In this document: piece by piece, positions 1 through 9,631 of the stretch | Position numbering within the stretch: position 1 is the stretch's first letter | Layout: each line of letters begins with the position of its first letter | DNA from: Dryas octopetala | Lineage: Eukaryota; Streptophyta; Magnoliopsida; Rosales; Rosaceae | Length of the DNA stretch: 64,000 bases | Reading direction: 5' to 3' | Assembly (NCBI GenBank): GCA_963921425.1 | Contig: OY992836.1 | Coordinates: 21,369,889 to 21,433,888, forward strand | Made by a program: the position numbers and the translations under genes | Notes under the pieces: model-generated | The model's database searches: none | What the model saw: the letters and a program-made list of their open reading frames with translations, nothing else | Told to the model about the DNA's origin: nothing

Positions 1-39
1 TTGTGTGAGAGAGAAATTAAGGATATTCCATCACCAAAA

Positions 40-1026
40 ATGAGGCTTTCCATTTTCATTTTATGGCTTTGTATGTGTTGTTCAATACTAGCTGCTGCCG
101 AGGCTTCTACATTTTCATTAAGTTCAGTCTGGCGATATCGATTTAATGATCAGTCACCGCCGCCACCATCACCACCACCACCTCCTCCTACCACTCAAGT
201 ACTCAACGTTCTACCGCGGTGGTGTTGGCGGGTGGAGAATCCATGTGCAAGGGATCCTGATTCCCGTGAATATATGAAATGTTGTGTTCCTATTGGTTTG
301 TGTAAGGACGCGGTTTTGGCATGTCAAGAACCTGCTGATAGCGATGTTTATAAACAATGTTGTCATGATCAAAAAGCAACTCCACCTGCTTCTCAGCCTG
401 CAGTAGTACTGCAACTCGATATCGAAAGCCCACCTGCAACAGCACCATCTGATCATGATGCTTCAGCATATCAAAGTAGCCCATCTTCTTCAGCCCCAGC
501 GCCAACCCCAACAAGTACTCCACCACAATGCCAGCAGCAGAAGCCAGCTCCATCGTTCACTCTCGGTCCCAGAACCTGTTGGGAAGAACGCATTTCAAAC
601 ATCACATGCACGCCTGTGGTGGGATTCATAAAAACACTTGGAGTTATTGATGTGAAACATATTGGGAGATCAAAACGCTGCTGCAACGTTACTACAGTCA
701 TCACTGCGGATTGTGCTGTCCCAATACCCAACAAGAGTCACATGACCACAAACAAGTGCACGGTCTATGAGATACCAAGCCCGCCGCCACCACCTGGTAC
801 CTTTGGCAGCGGCAGCCACCTGCCGCCGCCTTCTCAAAGCCCATCCCTTGCACCTGCACTGTCGCCTATCACCGATTGCTCTCAACATTACGCATATGAA
901 AAAAAATGTGATAGTAAAGGACGTTGCTGCGTGCGCACTGAGGATTATGGTGTTGACTGTTCTACTGGAGTCCCTAGGCCCTATTCACATAAACATGATG
1001 AATGCTACACTATTGGAACAAAATGA
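40..1026 (+). CDS. Secreted Cys-rich/Pro-rich protein, tandem copy 1 (family not recognised)
   Basis: Single-exon frame of 328 residues. I chose the ATG at 40 because the protein then begins with a clear signal peptide (MRLSIFILWLCMCCSILAAAEA); the frame runs upstream of it without another ATG. After a Pro tract come short modules of the form W-C..C..(K/R)CC (around WCWRVENPC...KCC). Two six-cysteine blocks follow, each spaced C..C..CC..C..C: one begins TCWEERISNITC, the other DCSQHYAYEKKC. Pro/Ser/Ala-rich linkers separate them. The six-Cys spacing resembles the prolamin-like/ECA1 domain, but this is a pattern resemblance, not a family assignment. A paralogue lies 1.7 kb downstream on the same strand. 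Function unknown; probably cell wall or apoplast. Confidence 0.7.
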   Translation: MRLSIFILWLCMCCSILAAAEASTFSLSSVWRYRFNDQSPPPPSPPPPPPTTQVLNVLPRWCWRVENPCARDPDSREYMKCCVPIGLCKDAVLACQEPADSDVYKQCCHDQKATPPASQPAVVLQLDIESPPATAPSDHDASAYQSSPSSSAPAPTPTSTPPQCQQQKPAPSFTLGPRTCWEERISNITCTPVVGFIKTLGVIDVKHIGRSKRCCNVTTVITADCAVPIPNKSHMTTNKCTVYEIPSPPPPPGTFGSGSHLPPPSQSPSLAPALSPITDCSQHYAYEKKCDSKGRCCVRTEDYGVDCSTGVPRPYSHKHDECYTIGTK

Positions 1027-2235
1027 TCGAATCGATATAATTAAATGATCCTTCTCAGTTGCTTTAATCAATTTGTTCTTAATTGGCCGGGTTTAGTACA
1101 GCTAGCCGGTGACTCACTCTGTCTCCTTTCTTTAATTGGAATTAATAAGATTCATTATGTACGTAGTATGTTAATTCCTTAATTTTCTACTCATTCTGCT
1201 CACACTACGTACTTTGATTAATTGGTGACCATATATCGATATATGTATTTATATATTCTACTTCTTCTAATAAACATTTTTCATCCATGTCATTCGATCA
1301 TTTACAATTGAAAACCCTGATCCACTCATGGGTATGTGATTGGGAATATAATTCAATTTTTAATTATTCACTGGTGCTTAATTAAAGATATCCTTAATTA
1401 CAATGTTTCTGATAGTGATAATAATAATCGCACAAAAGATTAAAATATAATATGTGCTTTACACCGCATATAATTACAAAGAATTCAATAAACTCGATCC
1501 AACTATATGCTTACATGCAAATATTTTAATCTTATTTCTCCAAAAAGAATGAATTTACTTTTATATTTAATTTTAATCGATCTGTACCTATATATATACA
1601 TCTACCAAACTTCACGACATACAGTACTAGACGCATATATAGCCCCAGCAACATTTATTAATTAACTAGCATATCCCCAGCACCACCAAATTAAAGCATA
1701 AAATGTCCATATATTATATTTCAATTGATATCCTTAATTAGATGAGGCTGTTTTTGTTTTTGGTCTGCTATATGTACGGCTTGCAAGTTTGATCGATCAG
1801 AGAATTGTAGGTGCATGGAAATAGATTCTAGTGTTGCTACGAACTTCGTTTGGAATGTTGTGGATAAACTCCAGCCTCTCTTCTATCTCTAGCTACAGTT
1901 TGATTTGGATCGACTTGTCTAGATTTATTTATTTTTAAAATGGAATTGAGATTAATTGCAAGCTCACCAATAAACAAATCACCTAGTTTAATTAGTTTTT
2001 TTTTTTTTTTTGGTAAACATAGTTTAGTTAGTTTAACTTGTGTAATCACGAAAACTTCATATTTAGAAATTTCTTTATAAGTTTAACTTGTGCATGTATA
2101 ATATGTTATATATATATATATATATATATATTCCGACTAGAATGATACTATCGAAGTATCGATTATATTGTTGTTTTAATATTGGATATTCAAAAAATTG
2201 AAATGGGAATTGGGAAATCAAAATCTGCCATGAAG

Positions 2236-2268
<33 letters not shown>

Positions 2269-2601
2269 TTGAGAGATTAAGGGGAAAATGGCATGAAAGC
2301 TTACTTATATCCTAATCTACAATTGCGCGCTTTTCAAATTTATCATATGTATAATAATCGGCTTGATTAGTTTTTATTTATAGTTGTGTATATATTATTA
2401 TATCTTTAGTTCGCACAAAATTAAAATGGTAAATCAACATGTGTTTTCAAGATAGAGATTGTTTTAAAATAATGTATTTACATGTTATCTAAATTTAAAT
2501 GATCGCGCGATTAACGATAAATGCAATTTGAAAATTTGAAAGGCCAAAGAGATTGATATGATAACACTATCTTTATGGGTATCCTGGCCTCGATCACTAC
2601 A
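1027..2601. other. Intergenic region between the two secreted paralogues
   Basis: AT-rich spacer with no convincing coding frame. It contains TA microsatellites (around 2110-2130 and 2237-2252), a GA run near 2253-2270, and the upstream region of the second paralogue. Confidence 0.6.
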
Positions 2602-2608
2602 TATATAA
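2602..2608 (+). promoter_or_regulatory. Probable TATA box of second paralogue
   Basis: TATATAA lies 104 bp upstream of the ATG at 2712, a normal distance for a plant core promoter with a short 5' UTR. Inference from position and sequence only. Confidence 0.45.
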
Positions 2609-2711
2609 CAACCATTAAAGACCAGAAAACGAAGATCGACCCCATCATTTGTTTTGTGAAAGAAAAGTGAGAGAGAAAAAGGTGATAATTAAACTAAGCC
2701 AAGATAAAAAA

Positions 2712-3773
2712 ATGAGGGTTTTCGTTTTCATTTTATTACTTTGTATGTGTTGTTCATTAGTAGGTGCTGAACCTCCAAGGTGGTGTAGAGGAACTCCATG
2801 TGCATTGATCCATCCTAGCTTCTATGTTTATCGCAAATGTTGTTCTCAACCTAAATCGTGGTGTCCTTCTAATGCATGTTCATTGCCTTGTTGGTCCCCT
2901 ACTTATCTCCGATGCTGTGTTTCATCATCAGTAACTACTCCACCTCCTCCTGCAGTAGCTCCTGCTTTTGAAGCCCATATTCAAAGCCCAGCAGCACTAG
3001 CACCATCTCCTGATGCAGATGATTTCAAAGCACCATGGTGGTGCAAGTACATGCCGCGCTTGCCATGCAATACATTGCGTCTTGAGCATGGCCTTATTTC
3101 TGCCAAATGTTGTGGTACAATCGACCAAACCACACCAGCCCCAAGCCCACAACTTCCAGCTCCTGTGCTTCATGAAACCCCTTGCCCCAAAAACTCATCA
3201 TCAGATCCATCTGCAATTTTCACTCCTGATCCTACAATGTGTTTTGAACAACGCATCACATCTACTAAATGTGAGGTTCACAATCAAAAATCAGAAAATG
3301 CATTCCAAAGGAGCATTCGTTGCTGCACTCATACTACATACATTGGCAAGGAGTGTTCTTCCCCCAACAACATGACTCGCACAACCAAAACACAATGCAC
3401 TGTCGATGGTGTACCAGTCCCACCTGTGGAGGCCCAGCCCAGCCCATCTCCTGTGGAGGCCCAATACAGCCCATCTCCTGTGGAGGCCCAGCCCAATAGC
3501 CCACCTCCTGTGGAGGCCCAGCCCAGCCCAGCTCCTCCTCCTAGTGGTACTCCTCCAAACTCACCTCCACCAGGACCACCACCAACTAGCAGTGAAGGTC
3601 ATAGTGATTGCTATCCTCCGGTTATCGAAAATCAAGCAGCTGCAATTCGTGGAATGTGTTGCATTACACGAGTGGTTAATGGCGCGGACTGTTCTGGCCC
3701 AGTCCGTAAACCCTATCGAACGGTCCATACAGATTGTCATCCAGCAAACAATAGTTTCTGCTTTTCGGGATAA
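2712..3773 (+). CDS. Secreted Cys-rich/Pro-rich protein, tandem copy 2 (family not recognised)
   Basis: Single-exon frame of 353 residues from the ATG at 2712, chosen because it gives a signal peptide (MRVFVFILLLCMCCSLVGA) closely matching that of the upstream paralogue. Three W-C..C..CC modules occur near the N-terminus (WCRGTPC, WCPSNAC, WWCKYMPRLPC). A six-Cys block follows (MCFEQRITSTKC...RCC...ECS...QCT), then a linker with four VEAQ repeats among Pro/Ser, then a C-terminal block aligned to that of the first copy. The C-terminal block lacks the second Cys of the pattern (ENQAAAIRG where copy 1 has YEKKCDSKG). Probably extracellular and possibly hydroxyproline-glycosylated in the linker. 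Function unknown. Confidence 0.7.
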   Translation: MRVFVFILLLCMCCSLVGAEPPRWCRGTPCALIHPSFYVYRKCCSQPKSWCPSNACSLPCWSPTYLRCCVSSSVTTPPPPAVAPAFEAHIQSPAALAPSPDADDFKAPWWCKYMPRLPCNTLRLEHGLISAKCCGTIDQTTPAPSPQLPAPVLHETPCPKNSSSDPSAIFTPDPTMCFEQRITSTKCEVHNQKSENAFQRSIRCCTHTTYIGKECSSPNNMTRTTKTQCTVDGVPVPPVEAQPSPSPVEAQYSPSPVEAQPNSPPPVEAQPSPAPPPSGTPPNSPPPGPPPTSSEGHSDCYPPVIENQAAAIRGMCCITRVVNGADCSGPVRKPYRTVHTDCHPANNSFCFSG

Positions 3774-4421
3774 TATATATATATATATATATAAACGTCA
3801 GTGGGAGACTGATCGACTTTGTCTCCTTATTTAATTGGAATAAGATTGATCGATGTACCTTCATTACTCTTCTAATAAATACTTTTATTTATAATATGTT
3901 TATATCTCCTTAATTTCGAACATTTTCTAATATATGCCTAGCAATAATGTGTCCCATGTTGCCATACATATATGTACGTGGTCCATCTTAGTCAGATGAC
4001 CCTGCATGGCTGCATCTGCATAGCAATATTTAATTTTGTACGTGGTCTATCTTAGTCAGATGACCCTGCATTTGCGCGCATATATATATATATATATATT
4101 TAATAACATATATCTAATATACTATAATACTGGGTTAACTAATGTCATCAGATTAGACAAGCAGTACTCTAAATCATTAATATACTGTTCATCAAAACAA
4201 TAAATTTGTTGGTGTTTGAAGATAATAAACTTTAAATTTGTTCAAGAGGGGGTTTTAATTAATTGATGATTTCTTAATTGATCAGTGGTAACTAAAGCCA
4301 GCTGTGGAGAGTCGATCGAATATGCAGTTACTTATCATTTTATATATTTTTATTTTTATTTTTATTTTTTTAACTTTGTAACTTTTAAAGCAAACATGTA
4401 CGTGGTGTTTTTGTTCATGCA
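3774..4421. other. Gene-free AT-rich region with a direct repeat
   Basis: Holds the 3' flank of the second secreted gene, a TA run at about 3771-3793, and an imperfect 36-bp direct repeat (3971-4006 and 4037-4072) sharing the core TGTACGTGGTC. No gene seen. Confidence 0.6.
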
Positions 4422-4430
4422 ATTAATAAT

Positions 4431-4778
4431 GGACACTACTTGGGTCACCCTACCCTATAGGGATACCCCAATGTCACCTTTTTTTTTCAAAATTGTAATT
4501 TTAGTATAATGTGGGTGCATGATCAGAATCGTTCACTTTTTTACTGATTAAATAACGGTTTGATCAAAAAATTACTATTTAATTGAAAACCATCAATTTT
4601 TTTTACTTAATTGACAACAGTTATATAACGATTTCCGATTGATTTGATTTTTTACAGATCTTTTATTGGTTATCTAAAAAGTGAATGGTTTCGATCATGT
4701 ACCGGCATTGCCGAAATCAAAATTTGGGCGGATGAGGTGACCTTGGAATACTCCCTGGGAGTGACTCAAATATTGTCC
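4431..4778. mobile_element. MITE, 348 bp, Mutator-type 9-bp target duplication
   Basis: The ends are inverted repeats: GGACACTACTTGGGTCACCC on the left and, read from the other strand, GGACAATATTTGAGTCACTC on the right. A perfect 9-bp direct repeat ATTAATAAT flanks it (4422-4430 and 4779-4787). The similarity continues inward; both arms carry a (C/T)ATGATC...TTCACTTTTT stretch. It has no coding capacity. The 9-bp duplication fits Mutator-like elements. Confidence 0.8.
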
Positions 4779-4787
4779 ATTAATAAT

Positions 4788-5306
4788 TACTTCATAAAAT
4801 ATTCGTGTTTTAATTGATCATTGATTGGACTCTTTTTGTTTTTTTATAGTAGTTATTATTTGAGCAAATAGTTAAATTAACAGTAAAGTAGGTTATTTTA
4901 TAAATAAATAAAAAGATAAAATAGCTATCATTTAACATTTAAGCTATCTAGCTATCATGTCTTGGTTGGTATTTTGATAAAGTAAGATTTTATTTTTTAG
5001 TTTATAACACTGCTTCACAACGACTAACCAATATTATGTTGCCTTTCCTCTCAACAAATTAATAGGTTGTGTTCTTTGAAAATTTATACACAAGCAGCTA
5101 CGCATGAATTATATATCTATACCACTTAACCAACTTCCAAACATTTAATCATATATATATACAAAAAAGCATCACAATTCTTTAATAAATTTAAAGCAAG
5201 TTAAGAAGGCTCCATTAATCTATGTACGTAGCAAATTAGCAATAATGTTGTTGCAGTCACCAGGTACATTATAGCATTGCTTTTGAAGTCACCAGGCTGC
5301 AACAAC

Positions 5307-5349
<43 letters not shown>

Positions 5350-5850
5350 ATCGCTGCATAGTTAATAAAATACGAAGCTACAAAATATGAGGTGGGAGAC
5401 AACCTAGCTAATTGCTTTTGAAGCTTGAAAAGCAGTTATCTTTTTTGATATAGCTATATATATGCATATAATCATATATATTATTTGCAAGGTCAAGACA
5501 ATTGAATCTCGGGGAAAAATGAATTAAGGATTCATTAATGATTTGGAATTAAAAAACAATTTTAAAATCTAATATTAGATTTGGAATTAAAAAATAATTT
5601 CAAAAAAGTAGGATAGAGCTCTTTAAAAGTTTGGATCGATTGTATCATGATTGATTCGCGACAGATTTTCAAAACTTGAATTTTCTTTATTAAATTTTAA
5701 AAACTGATTTTGTTTGATAACAAACTGATCATGCCCATCAAAGGATAACTCAAGGTAATCTGATCAGTTAATTATTAGCTAAATTAGGATAAGTCATCGA
5801 TCTGCCATCTCTCAAGTTTTTATATTTTGTATAAGAGTCTTAATTATAAA
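4788..5850. other. Gene-free region upstream of the PR-1-like gene
   Basis: AT-rich, with a long TA microsatellite at about 5311-5347. Nothing coding seen. Confidence 0.6.
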
Positions 5851-5869
5851 CATGCATGGCTATATATAC
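5851..5869 (+). promoter_or_regulatory. RY-type CATGCATG motif and TATA box of PR-1-like gene
   Basis: CATGCATG (5851-5858) is followed immediately by TATATATA, about 125 bp upstream of the ATG at 5988. CATGCATG is the RY core bound by B3 factors; here it is only a sequence match. The TATA position is plausible. Confidence 0.4.
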
Positions 5870-5987
5870 TGTAATTTATATATAGTTGAATGAATATACA
5901 GAAATTGACCAGGTGATTACCTAGTCTTATAGATTGATCAGAGGCTCATAAGCACACATAATTAGAAATTAATTAAATACAAGATAT

Positions 5988-6509
5988 ATGGAGCATTATT
6001 ATGCGTTGGTTGTAGTGGCTGCTGCTCTAGCCATGATCAGCTCATCATCATCAGCCTATGGTGCAGATCTGTCAGCCCAAAAATTCTTGGAAGCTCACAA
6101 CGAAGCGAGAGGTGCAGTGGGGGTTGGGCCTCTCAAGTGGAGCGAGTCCCTGGCCAATCTGGCAAGCCAAGTGGTGAGCAAGCAAAGAGACTACATGGGT
6201 TGCCAGAGTGCATCCCTGAGCCTTGACAAGTATGGAATCAACCAGGTGTACTTGGGGGGTGTGGACACGGCGGCAATGACACCGCGCGTGGCGGTGGACT
6301 ACTGGGTGGCGGAGAACAAGTACTACAACCACACCGACAACTCGTGCTGGCGGGATCGCGATTGCGGGGCCTACACGCAGCTGGTGCGGAACAAGACTTC
6401 GGACTTGGGGTGTGCACTGGCCACCTGCGCCAAGGAGCAGACCGGTTTGGGTATCTGTTTTTATTATCCTCCAGGAGATTATTACTTTGCAAGGGCGAGG
6501 CCGTACTAA
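5988..6509 (+). CDS. PR-1-like CAP-superfamily secreted protein, divergent
   Basis: 173 residues, single exon, usual PR-1 length. Signal peptide to about residue 25, then the CAP domain: AHNEAR (36-41), VGVGPLKW (44-51), CWRDRDCGAYTQLV (120-133), LGCALATC (140-147) and the end CFYYPPGDYYFARARPY. Cysteines at 72, 120, 126, 142, 147 and 157 fit the usual three disulphides. His37 of the CAP cavity is kept. The Glu of YGENL is replaced (YGINQ, Ile84), and the second cavity His (CGHYTQ) is Ala128. The C-terminus is a variant of the CNYxPxGN..RPY motif that precedes the CAPE peptide. Likely apoplastic and defence- or reproduction-related; the sterol- or metal-binding site is probably altered. Confidence 0.85.
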   Translation: MEHYYALVVVAAALAMISSSSSAYGADLSAQKFLEAHNEARGAVGVGPLKWSESLANLASQVVSKQRDYMGCQSASLSLDKYGINQVYLGGVDTAAMTPRVAVDYWVAENKYYNHTDNSCWRDRDCGAYTQLVRNKTSDLGCALATCAKEQTGLGICFYYPPGDYYFARARPY

Positions 6510-7400
6510 TTAATTAAGCTACCTACGTAGTACCTACATGCACAATTAAGTTCGATGTTAATTGTTATGCATGCACCCAACTTAATTATGACAAACAATA
6601 AAATGTACGTAGCTAATTCATTTTTGCAGATTAAAATAACTTTTTAAATAAAGTATTAATCACTCAGCTCGTATATACATTCAACCATCAAAATCCCACG
6701 ATAAATATAAACCTAGCTAGCTAACTCACTTTTCTCACTTCCTTAATTTACGCTTCGTGCACCAGTAGGCAGTAGCGAATTCCAATATTAATCCATTGTA
6801 TATGTTGCTTGTTTATATAGAATGTGACATATACTGCTTCACAACTACTGAACCAATTTATACATTCATTTAATTTCTTGTACGCCTCCCTAACTAGCAG
6901 TTCACTACACAATCTACCATGATTGCCTCCATTAATCCAACTTTCTTGGTGGGATGACTTGAAAAATGATTTTGAGATGATAAATGAATCCTACTTTCTT
7001 CGTGGGATACGAAAGTGATTTTCCAAAGATAAAAGGAAATTATAAAAAAAAAAAATCAAAGAGTTTTGTCGTTGAAATGGAGCTATATATAGCTAGTTTG
7101 ATTCCTTAATTGGGGTAAATCTGATTGGTAACTTTACAATTCTAAAAATTATTGGAATTCTAGCCTTCTAGGTACTAGCCATTCTATAATTTCTATGACA
7201 TCTATGTATTACGTACGGGTGTCTTAAATTGAAGTCCATACAGTTTTGAAATTTGTTGAAGTGACAACTATATATTAATTCATTTATAGTTGCGAGATTA
7301 ATTCGATGTATCATTTATACTTACATATTGATCGATACAGTTTCTAATAATCAATAGTAATGGTGCACTTAAAAGTTCACACATTTCATCCACTTGAAGA
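6510..7400. other. Intergenic region
   Basis: 3' flank of the PR-1-like gene and AT-rich spacer. No gene or clear repeat recognised. Confidence 0.5.
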
Positions 7401-7403
7401 ATA

Positions 7404-7539
7404 TCAACTTAATTGATATCTCATACTGAAACATCAATTTTGACCCAACGGCCAAAAAAGCCTGGCGGACATGAGATATCAATTGATGTTTTCGTAGATA
7501 TGAATTGATGTTTCAGTATGAGATATCAAGCTGATATGC
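7404..7539. repeat. Foldback repeat with perfect 27-bp arm cores
   Basis: The stretch 7413-7439 (beginning TTGATATCTCATACTG) recurs exactly in inverted orientation at 7503-7529, and similarity extends a few bases outward. A partial third copy (GAGATATCAATTGATG) sits in the loop near 7471. Non-coding; probably a MITE remnant. Confidence 0.7.
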
Positions 7540-7626
7540 TCAAGTTACATAATTATCGGTCAAATGATATATATGTTTTATTCATGTGAATATCTTACAA
7601 AACTAATTATATGGTTATTTTTTTAA

Positions 7627-7828
7627 GAATAATGCTATACTTACCACATTTCTTATACCACATTCTTATACCATCTCACGTGTCATTACTTTATTGAACA
7701 GAGTTTTTCTTTTTCTTTTTGGGTTTTTATTTTTATTTTTTAGTATCCAATGTATGAATGCCATGTAAGTTGCCACATAAGATGGTATGAAATTATGGTA
7801 TAAAAATGTGGTATATCTAGCAGTACTG
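7627..7828. mobile_element. MITE, 202 bp, with flanking TTTTTTTAA duplication
   Basis: The two ends are imperfect inverted repeats sharing TGCTA..TACCACATTT.TATACCA and continuing through ATACCATCT..GTG(T/G)CA. The same 9-mer TTTTTTTAA flanks the element at 7618-7626 and 7829-7837. The duplication is low-complexity, so the exact borders are tentative; the inverted repeat itself is clear. Confidence 0.7.
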
Positions 7829-7840
7829 TTTTTTTAATTA

Positions 7841-7998
7841 TTTAGGAGGAGAGAAAATCAAATTTAGGTGCAAAAGGGCAAACTCTATAACCCTTTAAAA
7901 TGGACTGTAAAAATAACTATTTAGGAGGAGAGAAAATCAAATTTAGATGTAAAAGGGCATACTCTATGACGCTTCAAAATGGACTGTTCATCAACTGC
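7841..7998. repeat. Tandem duplication, 79-bp period
   Basis: The segment beginning TTTAGGAGGAGAGAAAATC at 7841 recurs at 7920 with few differences, including a shared AAAATGGACTGT near the end of each copy. It directly adjoins the MITE. Non-coding. Confidence 0.75.
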
Positions 7999-8682
7999 AA
8001 ACTAATTATATGGTTAAACAATAAAACTCTTCATCCATCGGACCATCACACATGCATATAAATAACGAATTAAACTTATTCAAGTGGTGCCATTATTACC
8101 CCATCTTTCAGAGGAAGTTTAAGAAAAAAAAAACTGTGAGGTTTTTAGCATATTTACATAAAGCACCTCAAAGAAATTTTGCTCGCTGATAGTAACCCAA
8201 ACTTGCCCACAATTCATTCATCTACTACAAAAAATAGGAAGTGTTACTTCACCATGGTTTCAACACTTGGGATTATGGCAGCATTGGTTCGACAATATGA
8301 ACCTTGATTTGGTTTTGTAGATAGAGCACATAGGGATGTGCGTTTTTAGTTATTTGCCTAAAATAAAATCTTTTGAAACAAGAAAAAAAAAATCACAATC
8401 TCATCAACGGAGCTCTCTTTTTCCATATAATTTATTTTTGGAAGAAAGAGTTGATCTGTATCCTCTTGATTTGGTTCTGATTTTTTTTTTTTTTTTTAAG
8501 AATACTGAGTGTCTTTTGCCTGCCTATGGATTAAGCAGCAATTCGAAATGTTGACCTATTCAGGAATCTCTGGATCTACGCTTATTTTCAACTCATCTTC
8601 TTGTCATTTCTTCCCACACTGTTTTTCTTCTCTCTTTTTATTTTCAAAGAAAAAAAAGATATGAAGTACCTTGAAAATATAA

Positions 8683-8970
<288 letters not shown>

Positions 8971-9048
8971 TAGGTGCTTGAAACAATTTTGTCTTCTCCA
9001 TATTATTATATCTCTAGAGTCAATAATTTTATATGAGGATCCTTCATT

Positions 9049-9112
9049 ACGAGCTTGTACACATTCTTCTAGAGCTACTCGATTAGCTACGGCACTAGGT
9101 GCATTTCCCTTA
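9049..9112 (-). pseudogene. rbcL: Nuclear copy of chloroplast rbcL fragment (NUPT)
   Basis: Read on the minus strand the segment gives [20 protein letters not shown] followed by NEG, which matches the C-terminal part of the Rubisco large subunit ([20 protein letters not shown]). Only about 23 codons are recognisable; both sides are unrelated or other plastid sequence. Non-functional fragment. Confidence 0.85.
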
Positions 9113-9115
9113 TCA

Positions 9116-9280
9116 TCAAAAACTTACAGCAGCTTGCCAAACAAAGGCTAAAAGAAAAAAAAAAAGGAATATTACTGGCGTAACATCTACAATTAGATTC
9201 AAAAAGTGTAGGCCTCGGGCAATTTAACAACGAAAAAACTACTTGAATAAAGAGCATAATTAAGACAGATACAGATCATA
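9116..9280 (-). pseudogene. psbK: Nuclear copy of chloroplast psbK, frameshifted (NUPT)
   Basis: The minus strand encodes pieces of the photosystem II PsbK precursor: [23 protein letters not shown], and after a 1-base shift LNLIVDV, followed by [15 protein letters not shown] and a stop. One T is missing from the run after GCCTACAC, which breaks the frame in the middle. The N-terminal codons are degenerate. The intact chloroplast gene is 61 codons, so nearly the whole gene is represented. Confidence 0.85.
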
Positions 9281-9309
9281 CGAACACATAAATAAATTAA
9301 TTGAAATTT

Positions 9310-9631
9310 TTGTTTGATTGAAAGTCTTTTCAAGACCATAAATACGAGCAATGCCATCACCTACTTGAAGTACAATACCAGTATTTAAAACCTTTACTTC
9401 TCTATTATATTGCTCAGAGAAGAACTTACCTGCAACAGCAGGTATGCCAGCTGTTATCACACCCCCCATCTCTCTCTCTATCTCTCTCATTCCTTTTCTC
9501 TCACTTCTCTCTCTCTGTTACTCTCTTCCTCTCTCTCTCTCTCTATTGGGGATAACACCTGTCCCTATAACAGGAACATGCAAGTTCTTCTCTATTGCTC
9601 AATGCGTTCGCGGATAATATTAATTTTATAA
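9310..9631 (-). pseudogene. atpA: Nuclear copy of chloroplast atpA 5' end, split by a MITE (NUPT)
   Basis: On the minus strand NIIRERIEQ (about 9627-9594) and [20 protein letters not shown] followed by GIARIYGL (about 9415-9340) together match the N-terminus of the chloroplast ATP synthase alpha subunit. Between them lies a 176-bp inverted-repeat element that duplicates the atpA sequence TGAGCAATA. The copy is cut off after GIARIYGL and is not functional. Confidence 0.88.
9417..9592. mobile_element. MITE inserted inside the nuclear atpA fragment
   Basis: The ends are inverted repeats starting GAGAAGAACTT on both strands. A perfect 9-bp direct repeat TATTGCTCA (9408-9416 and 9593-9601) flanks it; in the chloroplast gene this sequence occurs once. 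The centre is a TC microsatellite (about 9468-9545). The 9-bp duplication fits a Mutator-type MITE. It inserted after the chloroplast DNA had entered the nucleus. Confidence 0.85.

Noticed and set aside
8336..8554. 72-codon open frame (Lys/Ser-rich, then a Phe run) next to the plastid fragments
   Set aside because: It does not match any plastid protein I can recall, and the Phe run comes from a poly-T tract.
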